Both the position numbers and the translations under genes were made by a program. The notes under the pieces were generated by a model that did no database searches, had not been told where the DNA came from, and was given only the letters and a program-made list of their open reading frames with translations. 64,000 nt of DNA from Eubacterium sp. (GTDB lineage Bacteria; Bacillota; Clostridia; Acetivibrionales; DSM-1351): the NCBI GenBank assembly GCA_029266335.1, contig JAQSXC010000001.1, positions 1 to 64,000 on the forward strand, in the 5' to 3' direction. How positions within the stretch are numbered: the stretch's first letter is position 1; every line of letters begins with the position of its first letter. Below are positions 28,058 through 37,292 of this stretch, in pieces.

Positions 28058-30448
28058 ATGATTGGTGCAAGTAAGGATAATCAATACTATGAACTGACAA
28101 GTCCTACAATTATTCCAAAAGCATCAGGCTTTCTATGGAATGAAAAAATGATGATCCAGGCCAATTGCAGGGGATATGCCGTTGCACAGTTTATGCAGCC
28201 TGAACCTGCAAAATATTCACATTCACCAAATCTTGAGGCAAAAACCTTTATGCAGCCCGAACAGCCGTATTACGCACATCATCCGGGACGGTTTGTATAT
28301 ATAAAAAATGAAGAAACGGGAAGATTTTTTTCTGCTCCTTATGAACCGGTCAGACTTCTTCCGGATAAATATATTTTTTCTGTTGGAAAGGATAAAATTA
28401 TCTGGAGGGCTGAAAGTGATGATATTCAGATAGAGATGTGCCTGAGTCTCGCTAAGGAAAATGCTCTGGAACTATGGCAGATAAAAGTAAAAAATCTTTC
28501 GGACGCAAAAAGAAAAGTAAGTATATATCCATACTTTACAGTAGGCTATATGTCTTGGATGAACCAAAGCGGAGGGTATAACTCTGAACTGCAAAGTATT
28601 ATCTGCTCTTCTGTCACACCCTACCAAAAATATAAGGATTATTACACTATAAGGGATTTTGCCGATAAAACATTTTTATTGGCGGAGCAGGAGCCTTATT
28701 CCTGGGAGGTCAGTCAGGAGGTATTCGAAGGAGAGGGCGGTATTTTTAAACCGACTGCAATACTTCAGGAGATGCTGGGCAAAGGAGATGCCAGATATGA
28801 AATGCCTGTATGTGTGTTGCAATACAGACTGGACATGAGTCCAGGTGAAGAAAATAATTTCAGATTTGTTTTCGGTGCGGCCAAAACAGAGGAAGAGATA
28901 GCCCAATACCGCAGAACATTTTTCCTGAACAGGAAGGAAGCCGGTAAAGACGGGTTTGAACTGGCACTGGTGGAATACCAGCAGTATATTGGCGAGGGCC
29001 GGGGGTGTCTGCAAATTAAAACACCGGATTCTCTTCTGGATAATTTCGTTAATCATTGGCTTCCCAGGCAAATGTACTACCATGGTGCTACCAATCGTCT
29101 TTCTACAGATCCTCAGACAAGAAACTATCTGCAGGATAATATGGGAATGAGCTACATAGAGCCGCAGACAGCAAGAAATGCCTTTTTGCATGCTCTTAGC
29201 CAGCAGCATGAGAACGGCTCAATGCCCGATGGAATAATTTTGTACAAGGGAGCTGAGCTGAAGTATATAAATCAGATTCCTCACACCGACCACTGTGTCT
29301 GGCTGCCGGTTTGCATCAGTACATATCTTGATGAAACCAATGACTATGCTATACTGGATGAAAAGGTAGGATTTGCTGACAATAAGGGGAAATTTACAGT
29401 TTTCGAGCATATCACCCGTGCAGTAAACTGGCTTGTATACGACAGGGATGAGAGAGGGCTTAACTATATTAACCAGGGGGACTGGTGTGATCCCATGAAC
29501 ATGGTTGGCTTCAAGGGTAAAGGTGTTTCAGGCTGGCTCACCATAGCTACGGCGTATGCCTGCCTTGTTTGGTCAGGTATCTGCCAAAATACCGGCAGGA
29601 TGGACTATGCAGGAATATTCAGGCTTGAAGCACAAAAAATTAACGGCAGTGTTAATAAATATTTGTGGGACGGCCGGTGGTATGCCCGTGGAATAACCGA
29701 CGACAATGTTCTGTTTGGTGTAAGCAGTGATGAAGAAGGTCGGATATATATAAATCCGCAGGGATGGGCTCTGCTTAGTGGTGCTGCAGATGAGGAAAAG
29801 AAAAAGAAGCTGATGGCGGCAGTAACAGAAAACCTGGAATCACCTTATGGGGTTGAAAAACTTGCACCTGCCTATACAGTCATGAGAGAAGATGTCGGCA
29901 GGCTGACACAGAAGCATCCTGGAACAGCAGAAAACGGAGCTGTTTACAACCATGCATCGGCATTCTACATATATGCGCTTTATTCTGCCGGTGAGAAGGA
30001 AAATGCCTTCAGGCTGCTCCGTAAAATGCTACCGGGAGCGGATTTGCAGGATATCATTCAGAGGGGGCAGCTGCCGGTATTTATACCAAACTATTACAGG
30101 GGTGCATACAGACAGATTCCAAGGACTGCCGGCCGCTCCAGCCATCTTTTCAATACCGGGACAACTTCCTGGTTTTACAGATGCCTTATTGACGGACTTT
30201 TTGGATTGAAGGGAAGACCTGACGGACTTGCTATAAAACCGCAGTTACCTGATGAATGGAAAAATGCCTCGGTTCAAAGGTATTTCAGAGGTGCAGTATT
30301 TAACGTTGACATTGTCAGAGAAGAGGGAGTCAGGGCTGCTGAAGTTTATGCAAATGATTTGCTTATTGAGGATGGAGTATTCAAAGATATAAAACCAGGT
30401 TTAAAATACAATGTATTGGTAAAAATTCCATACGGGAAAGAGGTTTAG
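28058..30448 (+). CDS. GH94 glycoside phosphorylase, cellobionic-acid-phosphorylase-like
   Basis: The ~796-residue protein has the GH94 layout: N-terminal beta-sandwich, helical linker and an (alpha/alpha)6 barrel. The catalytic acid is the Asp of QGDWCDPMN (D475), and conserved phosphate-site context is seen in [19 protein letters not shown]. The N-terminal block [20 protein letters not shown] and [16 protein letters not shown] resemble cellobionic acid phosphorylases more than cellobiose or cellodextrin phosphorylases (recognised from memory). Phosphorolysis would give alpha-glucose 1-phosphate plus an aldonic acid. The aldonate-type dehydratase gene directly downstream fits this. GGGAG precedes ATG 28058 by 6 nt. 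Family call strong, substrate call moderate. Confidence 0.82.
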   Translation: MIGASKDNQYYELTSPTIIPKASGFLWNEKMMIQANCRGYAVAQFMQPEPAKYSHSPNLEAKTFMQPEQPYYAHHPGRFVYIKNEETGRFFSAPYEPVRLLPDKYIFSVGKDKIIWRAESDDIQIEMCLSLAKENALELWQIKVKNLSDAKRKVSIYPYFTVGYMSWMNQSGGYNSELQSIICSSVTPYQKYKDYYTIRDFADKTFLLAEQEPYSWEVSQEVFEGEGGIFKPTAILQEMLGKGDARYEMPVCVLQYRLDMSPGEENNFRFVFGAAKTEEEIAQYRRTFFLNRKEAGKDGFELALVEYQQYIGEGRGCLQIKTPDSLLDNFVNHWLPRQMYYHGATNRLSTDPQTRNYLQDNMGMSYIEPQTARNAFLHALSQQHENGSMPDGIILYKGAELKYINQIPHTDHCVWLPVCISTYLDETNDYAILDEKVGFADNKGKFTVFEHITRAVNWLVYDRDERGLNYINQGDWCDPMNMVGFKGKGVSGWLTIATAYACLVWSGICQNTGRMDYAGIFRLEAQKINGSVNKYLWDGRWYARGITDDNVLFGVSSDEEGRIYINPQGWALLSGAADEEKKKKLMAAVTENLESPYGVEKLAPAYTVMREDVGRLTQKHPGTAENGAVYNHASAFYIYALYSAGEKENAFRLLRKMLPGADLQDIIQRGQLPVFIPNYYRGAYRQIPRTAGRSSHLFNTGTTSWFYRCLIDGLFGLKGRPDGLAIKPQLPDEWKNASVQRYFRGAVFNVDIVREEGVRAAEVYANDLLIEDGVFKDIKPGLKYNVLVKIPYGKEV

Positions 30449-30465
30449 AGGGAGGTTGGTCATAT

Positions 30466-32184
30466 ATGCTGAAAAGTCAGATGATGCGCGGTATAGCCGC
30501 TGAAATGGATTCTTTGAAAATTGGAATGGGGTGGAAGGTTAATGAACTGGATTTACCTCAGATAATGGTTCAAACCACCTGGGGAGACAGCCATCCCGGG
30601 AGTGTGCATTTAGGCAGAGTTGCAGACCTTTTGAAGTCTTCGGTGGAAGCTGCCGGAGGGAAGCCTGCCCAATACACAGTTACGGATATATGTGACGGAA
30701 TTGCACAAGGCCATGACGGAATGAACTATTCACTTGTTTCAAGAGAACTCATAGCTGCAACCATTGAAGCGCAGATAAATGCCACACCCTTTGACGGTGC
30801 GGTTTTTTCGGCTTCCTGCGACAAAGCTGTACCTGCACATCTTATGGCAATTGCCAGAAACAACATTCCTTCGGTATTTGTACCCGGAGGAGTCATGAAA
30901 GCGGGACCGGATAACCTGACCCTTGAGCAGATCGGCACATATTATGCAAAATTTCTGAGAAAAGAAATTGATTCTGAGGAGTATTCCTACTACAAGCTGA
31001 ATGCCTGTCCCAGCTGCGGTGCATGTCAGTTCATGGGCACCGCCTCAACAATGCAGATCATGGCCGAAGCATTGGGCCTGGCTCTTCCCGGGTCTGCTCT
31101 GATGCCTGCCTCCGAAGCTTGTCTCTATGAAATGGCTGAGAATGCCGGCAGAGCAACTATGAAGCTTGTGGAGCTGGGCATAACTCCGGATAAGATATTG
31201 ACGGCAAAAGCTTTTGAGAATGCTATTATGGTTCATGCCGCAATTGCAGGCTCCACTAATACCTTACTCCATCTGCCGGCAATAGCTCATGAGCTTGGAA
31301 TTACAATAGATGCTGATTTATTTGATGAGATACACAGAAAAATCCCATTTATCACAAACATTCGCCCAAGCGGAAGCTTCCCGGCAGAATATTACTGGTA
31401 TGCCGGAGGAACTCCGGCTGTAATGGAGCAGATAAGAAAGCATTTGAATCTCGATGTAATGACAGTTACGGGGAAAACTCTCGGTGAAAATCTTGAGGAT
31501 TTGAGGAACAACGGGTTCTATGTAAACTGTAACCGGTATCTTAATGAAAAAGGTATTGCAGGGAATCATATAATTAAAGACTATAACAGTCCGATTCAGT
31601 CACAGGGAGCAGTAGCCGTATTGAGGGGAAACCTTGCACCCGAAGGCGCGGTTGTAAAACATTCTGCTGTTGCAAGGGAAATGCATGAGGTAGTGTGCGT
31701 TGCAAGACCTTTTAATTGTGAAGAGGATGCCTACAAGGCAGTTATCGAGAAAAGTATAAAACCCGGAGATGCAGTTATCATAAGATATGAAGGACCAAAG
31801 GGCTCAGGTATGCCGGAGATGTTTTATACCACTGAAGCTATTGTATCTGATCCTGATTTGGCAGGCAGTGTTGCACTTATAACAGACGGGAGATTTTCAG
31901 GGGCATCCAGGGGACCTGCTATAGGGCACGTTTCTCCGGAGGCTGTGGATGGAGGCCCTATTTCACTTATTGAAGAAGGAGATCTGATTAAAATAGACAT
32001 TCCGTCACGAACTATTGAAGTTATAGGCATAAGCGGTGAAATAAAAACTCCTGATGAAATAACCCTGATATTTGAAAATAGAAAGGAAAGCTTTGTGCAT
32101 CCCGCTCTGAAGGAAAAAAAGGGGATATTAAAAATCTATACAAAGCTTGCAGTATCGGCAATCAAGGGTGCATACATGGATTAG
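30466..32184 (+). CDS. IlvD/Edd-family sugar-acid dehydratase
   Basis: The 572-residue enzyme belongs to the Fe-S dehydratases that convert aldonates to 2-keto-3-deoxy acids. Cluster-ligand-type cysteines are visible at C118 (SASCDKAVP) and C181/C184/C187 ([16 protein letters not shown]). The C-terminal [21 protein letters not shown] is the family signature. The CPSCGAC variant and a missing branched-chain operon argue for a sugar acid (gluconate, xylonate or arabinonate) rather than dihydroxyisovalerate. GGGAGG lies 9 nt before the start, and the gap to the GH94 gene is 17 nt, so the two enzymes are probably sequential steps. Confidence 0.87.
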   Translation: MLKSQMMRGIAAEMDSLKIGMGWKVNELDLPQIMVQTTWGDSHPGSVHLGRVADLLKSSVEAAGGKPAQYTVTDICDGIAQGHDGMNYSLVSRELIAATIEAQINATPFDGAVFSASCDKAVPAHLMAIARNNIPSVFVPGGVMKAGPDNLTLEQIGTYYAKFLRKEIDSEEYSYYKLNACPSCGACQFMGTASTMQIMAEALGLALPGSALMPASEACLYEMAENAGRATMKLVELGITPDKILTAKAFENAIMVHAAIAGSTNTLLHLPAIAHELGITIDADLFDEIHRKIPFITNIRPSGSFPAEYYWYAGGTPAVMEQIRKHLNLDVMTVTGKTLGENLEDLRNNGFYVNCNRYLNEKGIAGNHIIKDYNSPIQSQGAVAVLRGNLAPEGAVVKHSAVAREMHEVVCVARPFNCEEDAYKAVIEKSIKPGDAVIIRYEGPKGSGMPEMFYTTEAIVSDPDLAGSVALITDGRFSGASRGPAIGHVSPEAVDGGPISLIEEGDLIKIDIPSRTIEVIGISGEIKTPDEITLIFENRKESFVHPALKEKKGILKIYTKLAVSAIKGAYMD

Positions 32185-32244
32185 TACCGAAGATATTACT
32201 AACCTGAATTAAGGATAAAATATTGGCGAAGGAGGAGTAATTGA

Positions 32245-34056
32245 ATGCAAGGCAAAAAAGAAATTTCAATAAAGAGAATTATATTTGATAATTATGCCTT
32301 GCTGATTATTTCACTTATTCTTCTTCTCTTTTTTTCAACCTTCGTGTTTTTTGTAAACGATCGTATTTCCAGAATTACCGAATTACAGACCAACCTTTGT
32401 GATTCGGCAAAAAACTCTATTGAGTCATCAATTGAAAAAATGTCCATAGTTTCAATGAACGTTTTATACTCTAAAACCATTAGAAATACGTTGAGATCAG
32501 CCAATCCTTCAACTGCAAATATTAAAACCATGGATCCCATATACGAGGCCATATCATTCATAATCGGGCCGTATGGTACTGTTACCCAGGTAAACATACA
32601 CTCTGAAAAAAACTATAAGGTTGGTTGGGGAGTTTATGAATTATACGCACCGGAAAGTTACACCCAAATAGCTAATTATAAAAATATAAAAAGCAAAAAT
32701 GGCTTTAAATATTTAGATATTCCGGAACAGAGAAAGGATCTGTCCTATTTCAATAAATATCTTAGTTCAAAGAAATTTATATCCTTGAACCGTATATTTA
32801 AAGGTGCATATTATCAGGAAGAAGGGATCGTTGAGGTTATTCAAAATTGTGACTCTTTCTTTGGACACCTGAATTTAATGAAAAAAGAAAATAAAAATAT
32901 AGAATTTTATATATTTAATGAGGATAATATTTTGATATATCCTTATGATGAAAAGACAAAAACATCAGAGCAATTTACTTATTTAATCTCAAAAGAGTTA
33001 ACCGCGGCAGCAGTCTCGGACAAGGTTGAATCAGTGTATGTCAGTAAAAAATACTATGCATCATATGTGTCGATAGATGAAATAAAATGGAAAGTGGTAG
33101 TTATGCAGAATAAAGCTGATGCTTTCCATCCATTAATCACTTTCATTGTCATTTATTCATTAATTGGATTTTCATTCCTTGGCATAGCGATACTTATGTG
33201 CTATGCAATTACCAGAAAGGTAACCACACCAATCTATAAGCTTAAAGAAACCATTAAAGCAATTGACCTGACCGATATTATAAATAACAGAACAGAAATA
33301 GCTGAAATTGATACAAAAACCAGTGAAATTGCCATGCTTTCAAAGGTGTTTAAGGAAATGTATATAAAGCTTGAAGTCTCTACAAAAGATTTGATGACCT
33401 CAAGAGAAGAAGAAATAAGAGCTAAATTTATAGCAATGCAGTCAATGATTAATCCGCATTTCATATTTAATAATTTAGCAAATATCAGTGTTATGGCTGA
33501 AGAAAATATGAATGATGAAATCGTTAAGCTAAGTAAAAACCTTTGTGATTATTTGAGATATATATCAGCCGACAGTTTAACCACCGTTGATACACTGACA
33601 GAGGTATACTTCGCAGAAAAGTATCTGGAATGCATGAAAGTGAGATACGGGAAAAGGCTGGAATATTATTTTGATATTCCTTCTGAAATGGAGACGATCA
33701 ATATCTCAAAGCTGACGATTCAGCCAATAATCGAAAATTCTCTGAAATATGCATTTCAGGATTCGCCCCCATGGATACTGGAGATATTGGGCAATGTCTA
33801 TCCTCAGGGGTGGGAGCTTATAATACGTGACAACGGTATTGGAATAAAAGAAGAATATATAAAAGAAATAGTTGATAATCAGAAGAAAATTAAAGAAACT
33901 AAAAACATTTCATCAATGAAAATTGGAGGAATGGGACTTGCAAATGTGTATTTAAGATTAATTCTTTTACACGGAAATGATGCTCAGTTGATTATAAGAA
34001 ACAGAGTCAGCGGTGGAACCGAAGTTATAATACGGTCTTTCAATTTAGACAATTGA
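32245..34056 (+). CDS. YesM-type sensor histidine kinase
   Basis: The 603-residue kinase has a TM helix at ~18-38, an extracellular region to ~290, a second TM helix at ~292-318, HAMP, H405 in INPHFIFNNLANI and an ATPase domain with N box IQPIIENSLKYAF and G box DNGIGI. It has the strongest ribosome site of the locus (GAAGGAGGAG). Its regulator is not adjacent but lies beyond the GH43 gene at 35701. It likely senses the ligand of this locus, perhaps via the binding protein at 22356. Confidence 0.9.
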   Translation: MQGKKEISIKRIIFDNYALLIISLILLLFFSTFVFFVNDRISRITELQTNLCDSAKNSIESSIEKMSIVSMNVLYSKTIRNTLRSANPSTANIKTMDPIYEAISFIIGPYGTVTQVNIHSEKNYKVGWGVYELYAPESYTQIANYKNIKSKNGFKYLDIPEQRKDLSYFNKYLSSKKFISLNRIFKGAYYQEEGIVEVIQNCDSFFGHLNLMKKENKNIEFYIFNEDNILIYPYDEKTKTSEQFTYLISKELTAAAVSDKVESVYVSKKYYASYVSIDEIKWKVVVMQNKADAFHPLITFIVIYSLIGFSFLGIAILMCYAITRKVTTPIYKLKETIKAIDLTDIINNRTEIAEIDTKTSEIAMLSKVFKEMYIKLEVSTKDLMTSREEEIRAKFIAMQSMINPHFIFNNLANISVMAEENMNDEIVKLSKNLCDYLRYISADSLTTVDTLTEVYFAEKYLECMKVRYGKRLEYYFDIPSEMETINISKLTIQPIIENSLKYAFQDSPPWILEILGNVYPQGWELIIRDNGIGIKEEYIKEIVDNQKKIKETKNISSMKIGGMGLANVYLRLILLHGNDAQLIIRNRVSGGTEVIIRSFNLDN

Positions 34057-34088
34057 CAGACCTGAAAAATTTTTTGGAGGGTAATTAA

Positions 34089-35717
34089 ATGAAAATAGAA
34101 AATCCAATCTTAAGGGGCTTTCATCCCGATCCATCCATTATCAGAGTCGGGGAGGATTACTACATTGCCGCATCTACGTTTGAATGGTGGCCGGGAGTAA
34201 GGATACATCATTCAAAGGATCTGAAAAACTGGGAGCTCCTGCCATACCCATTATGCAGAAAATCGCAGCTGGATTTGACCGGGGTGGGGGATTCCCAGGG
34301 AATATGGGCACCATGCTTAACCTGGCATAATGACACCTTCTATCTTGTATACACTGTAGTAACATCATTTTATTGCAATATGCAGGATACTCATAATTAT
34401 CTTGTCACAGCCAAGGATATCAGGGGACCCTGGTCTGAACCCATTGCTTTAAACAATTTCGGTTTTGATCCATCTCTCTTTCATGATGAAGACGGAAAAA
34501 AATATATCGTAAGTATGGTAACAGACCATAGAGTACCTCAGAAATATAGCGGAAGACTGCTTTTACAGGAATACGACGAGAAACAAAAGAAAATGGTTGG
34601 GGAAATAAAAGACATATATACAGGTCAATACGGATATCTGGAAGGACCTCACATATTCAAAAGAAATCAGTACTATTATTTATTTACTGCAGATCATGGA
34701 ACTGGAGAAGAACACGGACAATCGATTCTCAGATCTGAAAATATTTGGGGACCATATGAATGGAATGAAAAAAATTCAATATTAACATCCAGAAACAACC
34801 CTGAACTGATATTGCAGAAAGCAGGGCATGCCGACCTTGTGCAGTCACAGAACGGGGAATGGTATATTGTGCACCTGTGCGGCAGGCCTCTTGACAACAC
34901 AAACCCTGCAGATTCCAAGAAATTGCCCGGAAAGCGCAGATATCCACTGGGACGGGAAACTGCCCTGCAAAAAGTTATCTGGACTGAGGATGATTGGCTG
35001 GAATTGAATAATAAAACCGTATTACCGGAAAGTGTTATAAATATTGATGGTCATAATGAGTATCCGTTGGAAAAGAGCAAGGAGATTGATGATTTTGATA
35101 AAGAGGAGTTAAGTCTGGAATATCAGAGTTTAAGAAAACCACTTGGTAATTCAAACTTTTCACTTACCGGGCGCCCTGGTTTTTTGAGATTGTTCGGCAG
35201 AGACGGATTATCCTCAAGACATGATCAGAGCCTTATAGCAAGACGGTGGACAGAATTCCGCTTTGAGGCAAGTACAAAGCTTGAATTTGAACCGCAGAAT
35301 TTTAAACAAATGGCCGGTCTTGTATGCATGTATGATGTGGAAAATTTCTATTACCTTCATATTACTTATGACGAAGATATAGGTAAATGTATTTCTATAT
35401 TTACCAGCCGGAATAAAGTATGTAATATGCCCGGGGAAATGGTCTCAGTTGAAAACAATATCCCGGTTTACCTGAAGGTAACTGTTTCATTTGATGTACT
35501 TCAATTTTATTATTCTTATGATAATGCGCAGTATATAAAAATAGGTCCTGAGCTTGATGCCAGTGCACTTTCTGATGAAGCATGTGCTAACGGCTGGTTT
35601 ACAGGTGCAATGGTGGGCATATGCTGTCAGGACATGTCCGGAAGTGGAGCTTTTGCCGACTTTGACTGGTTTGGTTACCGTACAATGAGGAATGATAATT
35701 ATGAGCAGAAACTATAA
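34089..35717 (+). CDS. GH43 beta-xylosidase, XynB-like (subfamily 11-type)
   Basis: The 542-residue intracellular enzyme has a five-bladed GH43 domain with D14 (FHPDPSIIR), D127 (FGFDPSLF) and E185 (GYLEGPHIF) in catalytic positions, then the C-terminal beta-sandwich common to XynB-type beta-xylosidases. The residues FEWWPGVRIHHSKDL and the RPLGR-like C-domain fit the exo-xylosidase group better than the arabinanases. GGAGGG lies 7 nt before the ATG. It sits between the genes of a sensor-regulator pair and overlaps the regulator by 17 nt. Confidence 0.9.
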   Translation: MKIENPILRGFHPDPSIIRVGEDYYIAASTFEWWPGVRIHHSKDLKNWELLPYPLCRKSQLDLTGVGDSQGIWAPCLTWHNDTFYLVYTVVTSFYCNMQDTHNYLVTAKDIRGPWSEPIALNNFGFDPSLFHDEDGKKYIVSMVTDHRVPQKYSGRLLLQEYDEKQKKMVGEIKDIYTGQYGYLEGPHIFKRNQYYYLFTADHGTGEEHGQSILRSENIWGPYEWNEKNSILTSRNNPELILQKAGHADLVQSQNGEWYIVHLCGRPLDNTNPADSKKLPGKRRYPLGRETALQKVIWTEDDWLELNNKTVLPESVINIDGHNEYPLEKSKEIDDFDKEELSLEYQSLRKPLGNSNFSLTGRPGFLRLFGRDGLSSRHDQSLIARRWTEFRFEASTKLEFEPQNFKQMAGLVCMYDVENFYYLHITYDEDIGKCISIFTSRNKVCNMPGEMVSVENNIPVYLKVTVSFDVLQFYYSYDNAQYIKIGPELDASALSDEACANGWFTGAMVGICCQDMSGSGAFADFDWFGYRTMRNDNYEQKL

Positions 35718-36468
35718 ATATATAGTTGTTGAAGATGAAGATTTGATACGCAATAATATAGTTAAAAAGATTGAGAGTCTAAATTTGCCGTTAGAGTATG
35801 TTAATTATGCCGATAATGGCAGAGAAGCATTGGAATTGGTAGAAAAATTCAATCCGGACATTATTTTCACAGATATTATGATGCCAATAATGGATGGTTT
35901 GGAGCTTGCTGAGGAAATATATATTGCTTATCCTCAGATCAAAATAATAATAATAACCGGATATGGTGATTTTTCATTAGCACAGAAGGCAATAAGATAC
36001 GGGGTTGTGGATTATATACTAAAGCCAATTAACACAGAAGATTTAAGTGTTGTTTTATCACGGGTAATAACAATTCTTCAAAAGGAAGAAGCAAGTAAAA
36101 CTAAAGATATTCCTGATAACTATAAAAATATGAATTATACAAAAGAACAGACAATGGAACTTGTAGAAGAGTTTATCAGGGATAATTATAGAAAAGAGAT
36201 CACCTTGGGGAATGTTGCCGAGAAAATTGGTTTTACTCCGGATTATTTAAGTAAATTATTTAAAAAATATAAGCAGGAGTCTCCAGTAAAGTATATTTCT
36301 CGCCTGAGAATAGAGGAAGCAAAACGTTTGCTCATCGAGGAGCCGAATTTTGAAATTAAAAGAATTGGAGAGCTGGTAGGTTACTTTGACCAATATTATT
36401 TCAGCAGAACGTTTAAGGCTCAGGTCGGGGTTTATCCGACGGAATTTAGAAAGAAATATATTCCATGA
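35701..36468 (+). CDS. short YesN-type response regulator (receiver plus AraC HTH)
   Basis: The 255-residue regulator has a receiver domain with phospho-acceptor D58 in IIFTDIMMPIMDG and K in YILKPINTE, followed almost directly by the AraC HTH (FTPDYLSKLFKKYKQESP, VGYFDQYYFSRTFK, GVYPTEFRKKY). The ~250-residue middle domain of long YesN proteins is missing. ATG 35701 is favoured over 35692 because GAGG is about 10 nt upstream. It overlaps the end of GH43 and is the probable partner of the kinase at 32245. It likely activates the locus starting at 22356. Confidence 0.88.
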   Translation: MSRNYKYIVVEDEDLIRNNIVKKIESLNLPLEYVNYADNGREALELVEKFNPDIIFTDIMMPIMDGLELAEEIYIAYPQIKIIIITGYGDFSLAQKAIRYGVVDYILKPINTEDLSVVLSRVITILQKEEASKTKDIPDNYKNMNYTKEQTMELVEEFIRDNYRKEITLGNVAEKIGFTPDYLSKLFKKYKQESPVKYISRLRIEEAKRLLIEEPNFEIKRIGELVGYFDQYYFSRTFKAQVGVYPTEFRKKYIP

Positions 36469-36488
36469 AGAACTGACGATATCACCTA

Positions 36489-36517
36489 TTGACAATAAAT
36501 GAATGATCGTTTATTAT
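36489..36517 (+). promoter_or_regulatory. tetR promoter with operator between -35 and -10
   Basis: TTGACA (36489-36494), a 17-bp spacer and TATTAT (36512-36517). The sequence AATGAATGATCGTTTA (36498-36513) fills the spacer and recurs almost unchanged before lon at 37196, so it is probably the autoregulatory operator of the TetR protein. Confidence 0.65.
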
Positions 36518-36561
36518 AGAAATATAACGAAGAGGCAATTCGTTGAAATAGAGGTGGACAG

Positions 36562-37125
36562 ATGAGAAGAAGAGATGATGAAAAGGCAAAAAGTATAAAA
36601 GAAGCTGTAATTAAGTTGATACTTCAAGAAGGTTTTCATGGTACTTCTATTTCAAAAATTGCTAAAGAGGCAGGGGTTTCACCGGCTACGGTATATATCT
36701 ATTTTGATAACAAGGAGATTATGCTTCAGGATATTTACCGTGAGTACTCAGAAGAAATATTTGATTATATTTTTAGAAAAGTACAGAAGGGAATGGCTGG
36801 AGAACAACTGATTGAGATACTTGTGAGAAGTTATTACAACTATATTCAGGAGCACAGGGAGATTTTTAACTTTGTGGAACAGTTCTCAAATTGCCCCTCG
36901 TTAGCCAGCGGTTGTTCTGAAATTAAAGGTATTTGTAATATAAATAACTTCATAGTAGAGCTGAAAAAAAATAACGTAATAAAAGACTACAGGATTGAAA
37001 ATTTAATAGCTATTATATTCTATCCGGTGAAATCAATTGCATTTAATGACCATAAAAGCGAAAAGGAAAGAGCAGAGCTACTGGAAGAAATGATTGAAAT
37101 CATACAGGAAGTGCTACTAAAATAA
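36562..37125 (+). CDS. TetR-family transcriptional repressor
   Basis: The 187-residue regulator has an N-terminal TetR HTH (TSISKIAKEAGVSPATVYIYFDNKEIMLQDIY, residues ~25-60, shown here only as a motif region) and a helical ligand domain containing cysteines at about residues 112, 119 and 126 (NCPSLASGCSEIKGIC). The cysteine cluster could be redox- or metal-sensitive, which is inference. GAGG precedes the ATG. It is upstream of lon and ftsH on the same strand and shares an operator-like sequence with them. Confidence 0.88.
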   Translation: MRRRDDEKAKSIKEAVIKLILQEGFHGTSISKIAKEAGVSPATVYIYFDNKEIMLQDIYREYSEEIFDYIFRKVQKGMAGEQLIEILVRSYYNYIQEHREIFNFVEQFSNCPSLASGCSEIKGICNINNFIVELKKNNVIKDYRIENLIAIIFYPVKSIAFNDHKSEKERAELLEEMIEIIQEVLLK

Positions 37126-37195
37126 TAAAAACAAAAAGCGGGACAATTTTATGAATTATCATAAAAGAATTCCGCTATCATTTAACTTATAGTTA

Positions 37196-37211
37196 AATGA
37201 ACATTCGTTTA
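37196..37211 (+). promoter_or_regulatory. second copy of the TetR operator, before lon
   Basis: AATGAACATTCGTTTA differs from the tetR spacer copy at 36498-36513 only in its three central bases. The core ATGAAC-N4-GTTTAT is an imperfect inverted repeat. Just upstream, AGCGG (37137) and CCGCT (37172) bracket a hairpin with TTTTATGA/TCATAAAA arms that may end the tetR transcript. Confidence 0.6.
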
Positions 37212-37292
37212 TAACGTGTGAGTTCAGATACTTCACCTGCTGGAGGTGGGGGACATCTACAACCTCGTTATAAAATGGGAAAGGATGATATT

